A stretch of 64,000 nucleotides of DNA from Solicola gregarius (GCF_025790165.1 NZ_CP094970.1:2852001-2916000), one strand, 5' to 3'; counted from the first letter of the stretch, positions 24,981 to 33,163 are shown. The notes: a model not told the origin generated them from the letters alone. Made by a program: numbers and translations.

Positions 24981-26285
24981 ATGCCCATTTCCGAGTCCGG
25001 ATCGCCCGGATTCGCCGACCTCGGCGTACGCGACGAGATCGTCTCCGCGCTGACGGCGCAAGGCATCGAGTCCGCGTTCCCGATCCAGGCCGCGACCCTT
25101 CCGGACTCCCTCGCCGGACGTGACGTCCTGGGCCGCGGGCGTACCGGGAGTGGCAAGACCATCGCCTTCGCGATACCGACCCTGAGCACGCTCGCCGGAT
25201 CGGGACGTCGCCGCCGTCCTGGCACGCCCCGGGCGCTGGTGCTCGTCCCCACCCGCGAGCTCGCGGCACAGGTTGCGGCGGCCGTCGTACCACTCGCGAC
25301 GAGCCTCGGGCTTCGGTCGATGACCGTGTACGGCGGTGTCAGCCAGGGCCCGCAGGTCTCCAAGCTCAAGGCGGGCGTCGATGTCTGCATCGCGACGCCG
25401 GGCCGGCTTGAGGACCTCATCGGCCAGGGTCACTGCCGACTCTCCGAGGTCGAGGTGACCGTGCTCGACGAGGCGGACCACATGGCCGACCTCGGCTTCC
25501 TCCCCGCCGTCAAGCGCCTTCTCGACCAGACACCGCGGTCGGCGCAGCGGCTGCTGTTCTCCGCGACCCTCGACAACGGCATCCAGACACTGGTCAAGCG
25601 GTACCTGACGAACCCGGTGACCCATTCGGTCGACAGCGAGACGTCGCACGTACCCGAGATGGAGCACCACGCGTTCGTCGTCGACCGCAACCACAAGTCG
25701 GAGGTCGTCCGCAAGCTGGTTGCCGGTCGTGGCCGGACGCTCGCGTTCACGCGTACCAAACACGGCGCCCGCGCCCTTGCCCGCAAGCTGACGGCGGCCG
25801 GCATCCCGGCCGTCGACCTGCACGGAAACCTCAGCCAGGGTGCGCGTCAGCGCAACCTCGAGGCGTTCGGGTCGGGGACCGCGCGGGTACTCGTTGCCAC
25901 CGATATCGCCGCTCGCGGCATCCATGTCGATGACGTGTCGCTCGTCGTCCACGTCGATCCGCCCAGTGAGCACAAGGCCTATCTGCACCGCTCCGGGCGT
26001 ACGGCACGCGCCGGCGCCAAGGGCCGTGTCGTCACGGTCGTCACGCACGACCAGCGTCGCGACGTACGCCAGCTGATGCGGCGGGCCTCCATCGACCCGG
26101 TCGTCGTCTCCGTCGTACCCGACTCGGCCGACATCGTCGAGCTCACCGGTCCCCCGGCCGACCAGGTCGATCCGGCGACGGTGGCAGTGCGGGTGCCGTC
26201 GGGTTCCAACGGCGGTGGGCGTAACCGCAACCGCGGCAACCGACGTCGCAGGTCGAGCCAGCGCAGCGGTTCACGGCGCGGCTAA
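24981..26285 (+). CDS. DEAD-box ATP-dependent RNA helicase (RhlE/CsdA-like)
   Basis: About 434 residues with the DEAD-box motifs in order: Q motif GIESAFPIQAATLP, I GRGRTGSGKT, Ia PTRELAAQ, Ib TPGRLEDL, II VLDEADHM, III FSATLDN, IV LAFTRTKHGA, V VLVATDIAARGIHVDDVSLVV, VI YLHRSGRTARAG. It ends in a basic, low-complexity RNA-binding tail (GGGRNRNRGNRRRRSSQRSG). ATG 24981 is chosen; a TTG at 24960 is also possible, and no good ribosome-binding site precedes either. It is divergent from the frameshifted helicase. DEAD proteins of this type unwind RNA in ribosome assembly or mRNA decay, often during cold stress. Confidence 0.92.
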   Translation: MPISESGSPGFADLGVRDEIVSALTAQGIESAFPIQAATLPDSLAGRDVLGRGRTGSGKTIAFAIPTLSTLAGSGRRRRPGTPRALVLVPTRELAAQVAAAVVPLATSLGLRSMTVYGGVSQGPQVSKLKAGVDVCIATPGRLEDLIGQGHCRLSEVEVTVLDEADHMADLGFLPAVKRLLDQTPRSAQRLLFSATLDNGIQTLVKRYLTNPVTHSVDSETSHVPEMEHHAFVVDRNHKSEVVRKLVAGRGRTLAFTRTKHGARALARKLTAAGIPAVDLHGNLSQGARQRNLEAFGSGTARVLVATDIAARGIHVDDVSLVVHVDPPSEHKAYLHRSGRTARAGAKGRVVTVVTHDQRRDVRQLMRRASIDPVVVSVVPDSADIVELTGPPADQVDPATVAVRVPSGSNGGGRNRNRGNRRRRSSQRSGSRRG

Positions 26286-26307
26286 TACCGCCTGCGTCTG
26301 TGTCACC

Positions 26308-26388
26308 TGTGCGACGAGCCGTGTCGATCACGATGCCGAGCCGGCGGGCGTACGGCATCGCGTCGACGAGTCCTGCAACCTCAGACAT
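26308..26388 (-). pseudogene. Truncated 5' end of a PaaI-type hot-dog thioesterase-like gene
   Basis: The minus strand shows a strong AGGAGGAGTC ribosome-binding site followed by ATG 26388 and MSEVAGLVDAMPYARRLGIV, which looks like the beginning of a PaaI-like thioesterase. After about 25 codons the resemblance ends and the frame runs into the reverse complement of the DEAD-box 3' end. This is best read as a remnant left by a deletion. The identification rests on a short segment, so confidence is moderate. Confidence 0.45.
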
Positions 26389-26491
26389 GACTCCTCCTGT
26401 CTACCGCAGCGAAACCGAGCCGAGAAGCCCAGGGTGAACAGGACTCGAGAAGGCCAACAAAGGTGCACAGGGTACGAAGGCCACCGAAGGA

Positions 26492-26572
26492 AACCTGAGA
26501 TGTGGATCGAAAGTGCGCTACCGCGGCGAGCAACCGCAAGCTCGCGCGCACTTTCGTTTCACATCTCGTAGA
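26492..26572 (+). repeat. Dispersed palindromic element, family D copy 2
   Basis: 81 bp with ends AACCTGAGATGTGG and CACATCTCGTAGA. Inverted arms 26497-26518 and 26546-26567 pair at 19 of 22 positions. It has the same length and orientation as the copy at 22016. It lies downstream of the DEAD-box gene and 57 bp from an inverted third copy. Confidence 0.85.
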
Positions 26573-26629
26573 GATGGTCGCTGTTCCGCGGTACAGGCGT
26601 TGGTTGACGCTCGCTTGTGAGTGACCCTC

Positions 26630-26712
26630 TCTACGAGATGCGGGCCGACAGTGCACCCGAGCCGACCACGCGACCGTTGTCACTACGGCACTCTCGGCCC
26701 ACATCTCGGGTC
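26630..26712 (-). repeat. Dispersed palindromic element, family D copy 3 (inverted)
   Basis: 83 bp. Read on the minus strand it begins GACCCGAGATGTGGG and ends GCATCTCGTAGAG, as in the other copies. Arms 26634-26654 and 26688-26708 pair at 19 of 21 positions. Copies 2 and 3 thus form a head-to-head pair in the 560-bp gap between the DEAD-box and XRE genes. The rest of that gap shows no gene except the thioesterase remnant. Confidence 0.85.
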
Positions 26713-26844
26713 CCCTCGGTGCCCTTCTTACTCAGTGCACCTACGCTTCGCTTCTCGAGCATTGTTCAACCGGGGCTGCTCGCCGCTTGCCACGTTACGC
26801 CGGAGGTAATGGCGCGGGAGAGCGCACGCGTCGACCCTTGAGGC

Positions 26845-27645
26845 ATGTCCACGACCTACGATTTCCGGGTGACCATCGAACGTACGGAGTCCGCGATCGG
26901 GCCGCTGCTGCGCGAATGGCGTAACCGCCGCAGCATCAGCCAGCTCGACCTGTCGATCGAGGCCGACATCTCGTCTCGCCACCTGAGCTTCCTCGAGACC
27001 GGTCGGTCGAAGCCGAGCCGCGACATGGTGCTGCGGCTGGCCGAGCGTCTCGACATCCCGCTGCGCGAGCGCAACCAGCTGCTCCTCGCCGCCGGGTTCG
27101 CTCCGGCGTACTCGACGCTCGATCTCGACGACGACGAGATGCGGCCGATCCGGGTGGCGATCGACCGCGTGCTGGGTGGGTACGCCCCGTTCCCGGCGCT
27201 GGTCGTCGACCGTGGCTGGCACCTCGTGGCGTCCAACGATGCCGTCCCGATGTTGCTTACCGGACTGCCCGATGAGCTCCTTGCGCCGCCCGTCAACGTG
27301 CTGCGTGCGAGCCTGCATCCGGACGGGCTCGCACCTCGTATCGCCAACCTCGCCGAGTGGCGTGGGCACATCCTGGAGCGCCTCGCGCGCGAGATCGCGG
27401 TCACCGCCTCCGACGAGCTGCGCGAGCTGTACGACGAGCTCGCGTCGTACCCGGGTGGGCTCGAACCCGGCACAGCGGAGGGACGTGTGGCGGTGCCCCT
27501 CCGCCTGCGTACGCCCGATGGCGAGCTGGCGTTCATCAGCACGGTCACCACGTTCGGCACTGCGGTCGATGTGACGCTCGCGGAGCTGAGCATCGAGGCG
27601 TTCCTGCCCGCGAACCAGGAGACGGCCGACGCGCTGCGGAATTAG
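26845..27645 (+). CDS. XRE-family regulator with MmyB-like ligand-binding domain
   Basis: 266 residues. An N-terminal Cro/CI helix-turn-helix (residues ~20-75: LLREWRNRRSISQLDLSIEA, SSRHLSFLETGRSKPSRDMV) is followed by the MmyB-type PAS-like domain, with YAPFPALVVDRGWHLVASND, LAEWRGHILERLAREI and the C-terminal LRTPDGELAFISTVTTFGTA. This pair is abundant in actinobacteria, and the second domain is reported to bind fatty-acid-like ligands (family knowledge). ATG 26845 has GAGG a few bases upstream. The GDSL hydrolase starts 21 bp after its stop, so the two may form an operon. Confidence 0.9.
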   Translation: MSTTYDFRVTIERTESAIGPLLREWRNRRSISQLDLSIEADISSRHLSFLETGRSKPSRDMVLRLAERLDIPLRERNQLLLAAGFAPAYSTLDLDDDEMRPIRVAIDRVLGGYAPFPALVVDRGWHLVASNDAVPMLLTGLPDELLAPPVNVLRASLHPDGLAPRIANLAEWRGHILERLAREIAVTASDELRELYDELASYPGGLEPGTAEGRVAVPLRLRTPDGELAFISTVTTFGTAVDVTLAELSIEAFLPANQETADALRN

Positions 27646-27666
27646 ACAGGTGAGACGATTCCGTTC

Positions 27667-28446
27667 ATGACGGAGTCTGGCTTTCACCGGTACGTAGCGC
27701 TGGGGGATTCGTTCACCGAGGGGGTCGGCGACCCGGATCCGGCGCGTCCGAACGGGTTGCGCGGCTGGGCCGACCGCACGGCGGAGCAGCTCGCTACGAA
27801 GACACCGGACCTCGGGTACGCGAACCTCGCCGTCCGCGGCCGGCTGCTGCGGCCGATCCTCGCCGAGCAGCTCGAGCCGGCCGTCGCCCTCGAACCTGAC
27901 CTGGTCACGATCAACGCCGGGGCGAACGACATCCTGCGGCCCAAGGTCGACATCGACGGCCTGATGGCGAAGTACGACGTCGCGATCGGCAAGCTGGTCG
28001 CCACCGGTGCGCGCGTGCTCGTGTGGACGGGTTTCGACCTCGGCTGGGCGCCGGTGTTCGGCAAGCTGCGCGGCAGAGTGGCGATCTACAACGAGCACGT
28101 ACGAGAGATCGCCGATCGCCATGACGCGACGATCGTCGACTTCTGGCGGCTGTCCGAGTACCGCGACCCGCGACTCTGGGACATCGACCGGATGCACATG
28201 TCACCCGCAGGCCATCAGCGCATGGCGATCGAGGTGCTCGACACCCTCGGCATCGAGCACGACCTCGTACCCGTCGACCTCGGCGAGCGTCCCCTCCTCA
28301 GCAAGAAGGAGCAGCGCGACGCCGACCTCGAGTGGGCGAAGGCGTATGCGATGCCGTGGGTGCAGCGGCGCCTCAAGGGGACGTCATCGGGCGACGGGAT
28401 CGCCGCGAAGCGTCCGACGCTGGAGCCGATCTCGCCGCAGGGCTGA
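27667..28446 (+). CDS. SGNH/GDSL-family hydrolase
   Basis: 259 residues with the SGNH blocks: I VALGDSFTEGVGDP (nucleophile Ser in GDS), II Gly in NLAVRGR, III the Asn in NAGANDIL, and V the Asp/His pair in DIDRMHMSPAGHQRM. No signal peptide is visible, so it is presumably cytoplasmic. It acts on ester bonds of lipids or acetylated sugars (family knowledge); the substrate is not predictable. The charged C-terminal tail (LSKKEQRDADLEWAK, PWVQRRLKG) is usual for actinobacterial members. It lies 21 bp after the XRE regulator and converges on menF across palindrome G. Confidence 0.9.
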   Translation: MTESGFHRYVALGDSFTEGVGDPDPARPNGLRGWADRTAEQLATKTPDLGYANLAVRGRLLRPILAEQLEPAVALEPDLVTINAGANDILRPKVDIDGLMAKYDVAIGKLVATGARVLVWTGFDLGWAPVFGKLRGRVAIYNEHVREIADRHDATIVDFWRLSEYRDPRLWDIDRMHMSPAGHQRMAIEVLDTLGIEHDLVPVDLGERPLLSKKEQRDADLEWAKAYAMPWVQRRLKGTSSGDGIAAKRPTLEPISPQG

Positions 28447-28458
28447 GGCTCGGGCAGG

Positions 28459-28515
28459 AGTTCGCGGACTTTCGGGTGTTCCGGCAGCGCCACGACACCT
28501 GAAAGTCCGCGAACT
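28459..28515. repeat. Palindrome G between the GDSL gene and menF
   Basis: 21-bp arms at 28459-28479 and 28495-28515 pair with one mismatch (AGTTCGCGGACTTTCGGGTG) around a 15-nt loop. It lies between two converging genes, 12 bp after one stop and 10 bp from the other, so it most likely terminates both transcripts. No U-tract is present. Confidence 0.8.
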
Positions 28516-28525
28516 TCGCAGGACG

Positions 28526-29776
28526 TCAGCCGCCGAGTGCGTCGCGTACGGGGATCAGCTTGGCCTGGCTCTCGGCGAGCTCGGCCTCTGGATCAGAGTC
28601 TGCGACGATGCCGCAGCCCGCGTACAACCGCACCCGTTCGCCGTCGACGCTCGCCGAGCGAAGCGCTATGCCCCACTCGCCGTCGCCGTTGCCGTCGATC
28701 CATCCGACCGGTCCGGCATAACGCCCGCGGTCCATGCCCTCGATCTGCGCGATCAGGTCGACCGCCGTCGCGGTCGGCGTGCCGCCGACGGCCGCCGAGG
28801 GGTGCAGTGCCGCGGCGAGTCCGAGGGACGATGTGGAGTCGTCGATCACGCCCGCGACATCGGTCGCGAGGTGCATGACGTTCGGCAGGTGCAGCACGAA
28901 CGGCGACTCGGGGACGTTCATGCTCGAGCAGTGCGGCGCGAGCGACTCTGCGACCGACCGCACCGCGTACTCGTGCTCCTCGAGGTCCTTGCTCGACCGC
29001 GCGAGCGATGCGGCGAGCGCGAGGTCGTGCGCGTCATCGCCGGTACGCCGAATGGTGCCGGCGAGAACTCGCGAGGTCACCAGGCCACGCTCGCGGCGTA
29101 CGAGCATCTCGGGCGTTGCGCCGAACAGTCCGTCGACATGGAACGTCCAGCACGCGGCGTACCGGTCGGCAAGGCGCTGCAGCGGCCAACGTACGTCAAG
29201 CGGGGTTGGCGTCTCGGCAACCAGGTCGCGGGCCAGCACGACCTTGTCGAGATCGCCGGCCTGGATGCGGCGGACGGCGTCGGCGATGACGAGCTCCCAT
29301 TCGGCACCGGACATCGCACCGTCGGCGAAGACCACGTCGGCCGGACGTGCCGCCGTGTGCGTACGCAGCCCGGGCGGGGTTGCGAGCGAACCGGAGCTGA
29401 TCGTCGTGACCCAGTGCGCGTCGCCGCGCCGGCCGACGATCACGCTCGGCACGACAAGCGTCGAGTCGCCGGGCGAGTCGGAGAACGCGAAGGAGCCGAA
29501 CGCGACCAGACCGGAGCCCGGGACGCGTACCTCGTCGCGTACGACCGCACGGGTGGCGAGGTCGCGCCACCACGCGTCGGCGTCGGCGAAGCGGCTCGCG
29601 CCCGATGCGGTGATCGCGGTTGCGTGCCCCCACCCGACGATGCCGTCGGTGTGGTGCACCCAGGCGAGCGAGCCGTCGCGGGGGAGCAGCGAGAGGAGGG
29701 AGCCGGGGTCGTCGATCGGAACGCTCCGCACGACGAGTGGGCTCGCATGCGGGGTCGATCCGGCAAGGTCGGTCAC
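28526..29776 (-). CDS. menF: Isochorismate synthase MenF (DhbC/EntC family)
   Basis: Chorismate-binding enzyme converting chorismate to isochorismate, entry to the menaquinone pathway. The catalytic C-terminal domain shows [72 protein letters not shown], and the closing [16 protein letters not shown] with [18 protein letters not shown]. About 416 residues from GTG 29776; the longer frame is rejected because it enters the shared promoter region. A siderophore or salicylate role (EntC/DhbC) is conceivable, but divergence from menG and absence of partner genes favour menaquinone. Confidence 0.9.
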   Translation of the reverse strand: MTDLAGSTPHASPLVVRSVPIDDPGSLLSLLPRDGSLAWVHHTDGIVGWGHATAITASGASRFADADAWWRDLATRAVVRDEVRVPGSGLVAFGSFAFSDSPGDSTLVVPSVIVGRRGDAHWVTTISSGSLATPPGLRTHTAARPADVVFADGAMSGAEWELVIADAVRRIQAGDLDKVVLARDLVAETPTPLDVRWPLQRLADRYAACWTFHVDGLFGATPEMLVRRERGLVTSRVLAGTIRRTGDDAHDLALAASLARSSKDLEEHEYAVRSVAESLAPHCSSMNVPESPFVLHLPNVMHLATDVAGVIDDSTSSLGLAAALHPSAAVGGTPTATAVDLIAQIEGMDRGRYAGPVGWIDGNGDGEWGIALRSASVDGERVRLYAGCGIVADSDPEAELAESQAKLIPVRDALGG

Positions 29777-29834
29777 GGGATCAGAGTACGACCCGGTAGG
29801 TCTGTGGCGGGCGTCACCGTGCGAGGCTGGCCGA

Positions 29835-30524
29835 GTGAGCCGAGCGGATCTGGACAAGCGGCCCGACGAGGTCGCATCGATGTTCGACGACGTCGCGCGC
29901 CGCTACGACCTGACGAACGACGTACTCACCTTCGGCCTGGACCGACGCTGGCGCGCACGGGTGGTCCGCGCGATCGCGCCGCGGCCCGGCGAACGGATCC
30001 TCGACCTCGCGGCCGGCACGGGTACGTCGAGCGACCCGCTCGACCAGGCGGGCTCGCGGGTTGTCGCCTGCGACTTCTCCGTCGGGATGCTGCGCGTCGG
30101 CAAGCGCCGGCGCCCGGGCCTGTCGTTCGTCGCGGGCGACGCGCTCGCGTTGCCGTTCGCCGACGCCAGCTTCGATGCCGTCACCATCTCGTTCGGCCTG
30201 CGCAACGTCGTCGGCGTCGACAACGCGCTGGCCGAGATGGCGCGGGTGACCAAGCCGGGTGGCCGCCTGGTGGTCTGCGAGTTCAGCGACCCGACGTGGG
30301 CGCCGTTCCGTCGGGTCTACCAGGAGTACCTGATGCGCGCCCTGCCGCCGGTCGCGCGCGCCGTCTCGTCGAACCCGGACTCGTACGTCTACCTGGCGGA
30401 GTCGATCCGCGCCTGGCCCGACCAAGCGGCACTCGCCGCCCGGATCGGCTCCTGCGGCTGGAGCGCCGTCAAGTGGCAGAACCTCACCGGCGGCATCGTC
30501 GCCCTCCACCACGCCACCCGCTGA
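29835..30524 (+). CDS. menG: Demethylmenaquinone methyltransferase MenG/UbiE
   Basis: SAM-dependent C-methyltransferase performing the last menaquinone step. The family signatures are [22 protein letters not shown] and [16 protein letters not shown] (SAM loop), [53 protein letters not shown], and the C-terminal [18 protein letters not shown]. 229 residues from GTG 29835, typical length; the upstream frame runs through the menF region and is discarded. It is divergent from menF, so these two may share a control region of 58 bp. The gene normally followed by a FAD-dependent geranylgeranyl-type reductase in actinobacteria is followed here by vapBC. Confidence 0.94.
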   Translation: MSRADLDKRPDEVASMFDDVARRYDLTNDVLTFGLDRRWRARVVRAIAPRPGERILDLAAGTGTSSDPLDQAGSRVVACDFSVGMLRVGKRRRPGLSFVAGDALALPFADASFDAVTISFGLRNVVGVDNALAEMARVTKPGGRLVVCEFSDPTWAPFRRVYQEYLMRALPPVARAVSSNPDSYVYLAESIRAWPDQAALAARIGSCGWSAVKWQNLTGGIVALHHATR

Positions 30525-30561
30525 GGATCGGCGCGCCGGCAGGACTCCGGCTGTTCGAGGG

Positions 30562-30587
30562 TACACACATAGGTGTATGATGGTGTA
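30562..30587 (+). promoter_or_regulatory. vapBC promoter with autoregulatory-type operator
   Basis: TACAC (30562-30566) and GTGTA (30573-30577) form an inverted repeat, and a further GTGTA half-site follows at 30583-30587, 10 bp away (one helical turn). TATGAT at 30576-30581 makes a good -10 element, only 6 bp before the vapB ATG, so the transcript is probably leaderless. VapBC complexes usually bind such sites to repress themselves (family knowledge). Confidence 0.55.
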
Positions 30588-30797
30588 ATGACCCGGACGA
30601 ACATCGACCTCGACGACGACCTGGTGGACACCGTGATGGCGCGTTATCGCCTGGAGTCGAAGAAGAGCGCCGTCGAGTTCGCCCTGCGCCAGCTGGTCAT
30701 CGAGCCGATGGATCGGCACGAGGTACTCGCAATGCAGGGTACTGGCTTCGAGTTCACCAACGAGGAGATCGAAGGCGACTGGAACACCGTCGAATGA
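30588..30797 (+). CDS. vapB: VapB-type antitoxin
   Basis: 69 residues. The N-terminus TRTNIDLDDDLVDTVMARY, then LESKKSAVEFALRQLV, is the ribbon-helix-helix DNA-binding fold of VapB antitoxins (DUF2191-like), which dimerises on the operator just upstream. The acidic C-terminal tail (FEFTNEEIEGDWNTVE) is the expected toxin-wrapping segment. ATG 30588 is chosen over an upstream in-frame ATG because the latter sits inside the -10 element. Its stop overlaps the vapC start (ATGA), giving coupled translation. The module sits between menG and nuoA. Confidence 0.88.
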   Translation: MTRTNIDLDDDLVDTVMARYRLESKKSAVEFALRQLVIEPMDRHEVLAMQGTGFEFTNEEIEGDWNTVE

Positions 30798-31189
30798 TCG
30801 TCGATACGTCGGTCTGGATCGAGTATCTGCGTCGCGGAGACTCTCGTGCCGGCGAGCGGTTGGCCGCCTCCATTCGCGAGGGCGCTCGGATCGTGGTGCC
30901 CGAGACGGTGCTGATGGAACTGCTCAGTGGTCCGACGGACGAGCATGTCGCGACCCAACGTCGACGAATGCTCGAAGCTTTCGAGGTGGTCGCCTTCGCG
31001 CCGCTCGTCGACAGCGTGCGGGCGGCCGGGCTCCAGCGGGCGTGCCGTCGGGCCGGCGAGACTGTGCGCAACCTCGGTGACTGCCAGATCGCGGCGGTCG
31101 CCCTGCGACTGGATGTCGCGGTAATGCACCGCGACGCCGACTTCGAGGTGCTAGCCAGGCATGCCGGGCTTCGGACTGTTGCGCTCTGA
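30794..31189 (+). CDS. vapC: VapC-type PIN-domain toxin ribonuclease
   Basis: 131 residues of a PIN domain. Acidic active-site residues are in MIVDTSVWIEYL (Asp4), VPETVLMELLSGP (Glu), NLGDCQIAAVAL (Asp) and MHRDADFEVLA (Asp). VapC toxins cleave tRNA or rRNA with Mg/Mn and are neutralised by the cognate VapB (family knowledge). It overlaps vapB by 4 bp. The full active-site set and intact frame suggest a functional module, not a remnant. Confidence 0.92.
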   Translation: MIVDTSVWIEYLRRGDSRAGERLAASIREGARIVVPETVLMELLSGPTDEHVATQRRRMLEAFEVVAFAPLVDSVRAAGLQRACRRAGETVRNLGDCQIAAVALRLDVAVMHRDADFEVLARHAGLRTVAL

Positions 31190-31313
31190 CTCCCGAGATG
31201 CCCACGGCGATCTCTCTGCCGCAACCCGCAGGCGTCGCTCGACCCCCATTTACGCAACGCTTGCGTACGCTAAATCCCCAGGTCAGACGGCGATTTGCCG
31301 AGTGCACCCCCGG

Positions 31314-31343
31314 TTAGCGCGCGGCCTGAGTCCGTCCTAGACT
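31314..31343 (+). promoter_or_regulatory. Candidate sigma-A-type promoter of the nuo operon
   Basis: TTAGCG (31314-31319) and TAGACT (31338-31343) are separated by 18 bp, acceptable -35 and -10 elements. The next 137 bp to nuoA would be a leader containing the Rex-like palindrome. A further perfect repeat TACGCA-N5-TGCGTA lies upstream at 31251-31267. The call comes from pattern and position only. Confidence 0.4.
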
Positions 31344-31360
31344 GCACCTACCTATCACCC

Positions 31361-31380
31361 TTAGTGAAGACATTCACTAA
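31361..31380 (+). promoter_or_regulatory. Rex-like redox operator upstream of nuoA
   Basis: TTAGTGAAGACATTCACTAA is a perfect inverted repeat, 8-bp arms and 4-bp spacer. Its core GTGAA-N4-TTCAC matches the operator of Rex, the NADH/NAD-sensing repressor known to control nuo in Streptomyces (consensus TTGTGAA-N4-TTCACAA). It differs by one symmetrical substitution. It sits about 18 bp after the candidate -10, where binding would block early elongation. Confidence 0.6.
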
Positions 31381-31480
31381 CAGCGTCGTTAGCGAGAGGG
31401 GCGGATGTGGCACGGCGGTGCCCGCACAGCATGACTCTTCAAATCCCCGCCGGCCTGGTTCTTGACCAGAGGGCGTCCGC

Positions 31481-31840
31481 ATGAATATCTACGTCCCGAT
31501 CCTGGTGATCGGCGCCCTCGGCTTCGGGTTCGCGTTGTTCTCGCTCGCCGCGAGCGCGCTTGCCGGGCCGAAGCGCTACAACCGGGCGAAGTACGACTCC
31601 TACGAGTGCGGGATCCAGCCCACGCCGCAGCCCGTCGGTGGCGGTCGGGTCTCGATCAAGTACTTCATCACGGCGATGCTGTTCATCGTCTTCGACATCG
31701 AAATCGTCTTCCTGTACCCGTTCGCGGTCGCCTTCGACGCGCTCGACTGGTTCGCGCTCATTGCGATGGTGCTGTTCCTCATCGACGTGTCGATCGCCTA
31801 CGCGTACGCGTGGAAGCGCGGCGGATTGGAGTGGGACTGA
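31481..31840 (+). CDS. nuoA: NADH-quinone oxidoreductase subunit A
   Basis: 119 residues, three membrane helices, with the NuoA signature [31 protein letters not shown], then [16 protein letters not shown], whose acidic residues line the quinone/proton junction. It opens the 14-gene nuo operon encoding complex I, which oxidises NADH, reduces menaquinone and pumps protons. nuoB follows after 1 bp. The start is fixed by the conserved short hydrophobic N-terminus ([14 protein letters not shown]). Confidence 0.96.
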   Translation: MNIYVPILVIGALGFGFALFSLAASALAGPKRYNRAKYDSYECGIQPTPQPVGGGRVSIKYFITAMLFIVFDIEIVFLYPFAVAFDALDWFALIAMVLFLIDVSIAYAYAWKRGGLEWD

Positions 31841-31841
31841 T

Positions 31842-32396
31842 ATGGGCATCGAGGAGAAGCTCCCGAGCGGCATCCTGCTGTCGACGGTCGAGGGCCTTGC
31901 CGGCTACTTCCGCAAGGCCTCGTTGTGGCCGGCGACGTTCGGACTCGCCTGCTGCGCGATCGAGATGATGACCAGCGGTGCGCCGCGATACGACCTCTCC
32001 CGCTTCGGCATGGAGGTCTTCCGGCCGTCGCCGCGACAGGCCGACCTGATGATCGTCGCCGGTCGCGTCAGCAACAAAATGGCGCCGGTCCTCCGCCAGA
32101 TCTACGACCAGATGGCGGCACCGAAGTGGGTGCTCGCGATGGGCGTCTGCGCCAGCTCGGGCGGCATGTTCAACAACTACGCGATCGTGCAGGGCGTCGA
32201 CCACGTCGTACCCGTCGATATGTACCTCCCCGGCTGCCCACCGCGCCCGGAGATGCTGATCGACGCGATCCTGAAGCTGCATGACGACATCCAGCACACC
32301 AAGCTCGGCGCCCACCGTGAGGCCGAGGTCAAGGAGCAGGAGGAGGCCGCGCTCACCGCGCTGCCGACGTCGCAGATGAAGGGGCTCCTGCGGTGA
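31842..32396 (+). CDS. nuoB: NADH-quinone oxidoreductase subunit B (cluster N2)
   Basis: 184 residues carrying the terminal [4Fe-4S] cluster N2, which passes electrons to menaquinone at the NuoB/NuoD interface. Ligands are the tandem cysteines in [11 protein letters not shown], the Cys of [11 protein letters not shown] and that of [13 protein letters not shown] 31842 gives the standard [19 protein letters not shown] start. It has a C-terminal charged tail of about 25 residues. It overlaps nuoC by 4 bp (GTGA). Confidence 0.96.
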   Translation: MGIEEKLPSGILLSTVEGLAGYFRKASLWPATFGLACCAIEMMTSGAPRYDLSRFGMEVFRPSPRQADLMIVAGRVSNKMAPVLRQIYDQMAAPKWVLAMGVCASSGGMFNNYAIVQGVDHVVPVDMYLPGCPPRPEMLIDAILKLHDDIQHTKLGAHREAEVKEQEEAALTALPTSQMKGLLR

Positions 32397-33163
32397 GTGA
32401 GAACGACGATCGCAAGGAGCCCGAGGTCGGCACGACCCCGCACGCCGACGACCAGCCCACGAAGGCCGAGCAGGACCTCCCCGAAAACACCCTTCCCGCG
32501 CCGAGCGACGCCACCCAGCTCGAGGTCGTCGACGTACGCGAGGGCATGTTCGGCGTACGCGGCTCCGGCGACACGTCCGGATACGGCGGCCTCACCCGCC
32601 CCGTCGCGATGCCGGGTGCGTCCCAGCGTCCGTACGGCGGCTGGTTCGACGACGTCGCCGATCAGCTCGATCGCGTCGCCGAAGGCGATACCGCGGTCGA
32701 GAAGGTTGTCATCGACCGCGACGAGATGACGGTCTTCGTACGCCGCGAGGACATCCTCGGCGTGGTGCAGGCGCTGCGCGACGACCCCGACCTGAGGTTC
32801 GAGCTGTGCAGCGGCATCTCCGGCGTGCACTACCCGCATGAGAAGGGGCGCGAGCTGCACGTCGTCTACCACCTGCTGTCGATGACCCACAAGCGGCGCA
32901 TCCGCCTCGAGGTGGCCGCGCCCGACGACGACCCCCATGTCCCGTCGGTCGTGAGCGTCTACCCGACCGCCGACTGGCACGAGCGCGAGACGTACGACTT
33001 CTTCGGCGTGATCTTCGACGGCCATCCGTCGCTCACCCGGATCCTGATGCCCGACGACTGGCCGGGTCACCCGCAGCGCAAGGACTACCCGCTCGGCGGC
33101 GTCCCCGTCGAGTACAAGGGCGCAACCATTCCGCCACCTGATCAGCGGAGGGCCTACAACTGA
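32393..33163 (+). CDS. nuoC: NADH-quinone oxidoreductase subunit C
   Basis: 256 residues. The conserved 30-kDa domain occupies roughly residues 95-235 ([20 protein letters not shown] and [21 protein letters not shown], then DYPLGG). It is preceded by an acidic, low-complexity extension of about 45 residues ([20 protein letters not shown]) seen in actinobacterial NuoC. It contributes to the peripheral arm between NuoD and the iron-sulfur chain. It starts at a GTG overlapping the nuoB stop, and its stop overlaps the nuoD ATG by one base (TGATG). Confidence 0.95.
   Translation: MSENDDRKEPEVGTTPHADDQPTKAEQDLPENTLPAPSDATQLEVVDVREGMFGVRGSGDTSGYGGLTRPVAMPGASQRPYGGWFDDVADQLDRVAEGDTAVEKVVIDRDEMTVFVRREDILGVVQALRDDPDLRFELCSGISGVHYPHEKGRELHVVYHLLSMTHKRRIRLEVAAPDDDPHVPSVVSVYPTADWHERETYDFFGVIFDGHPSLTRILMPDDWPGHPQRKDYPLGGVPVEYKGATIPPPDQRRAYN

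Noticed and set aside
28734-29834. N-terminal extension of menG reading antisense to menF
   Set aside because: menF on the opposite strand is well conserved, and MenG similarity begins at the GTG at 29835.
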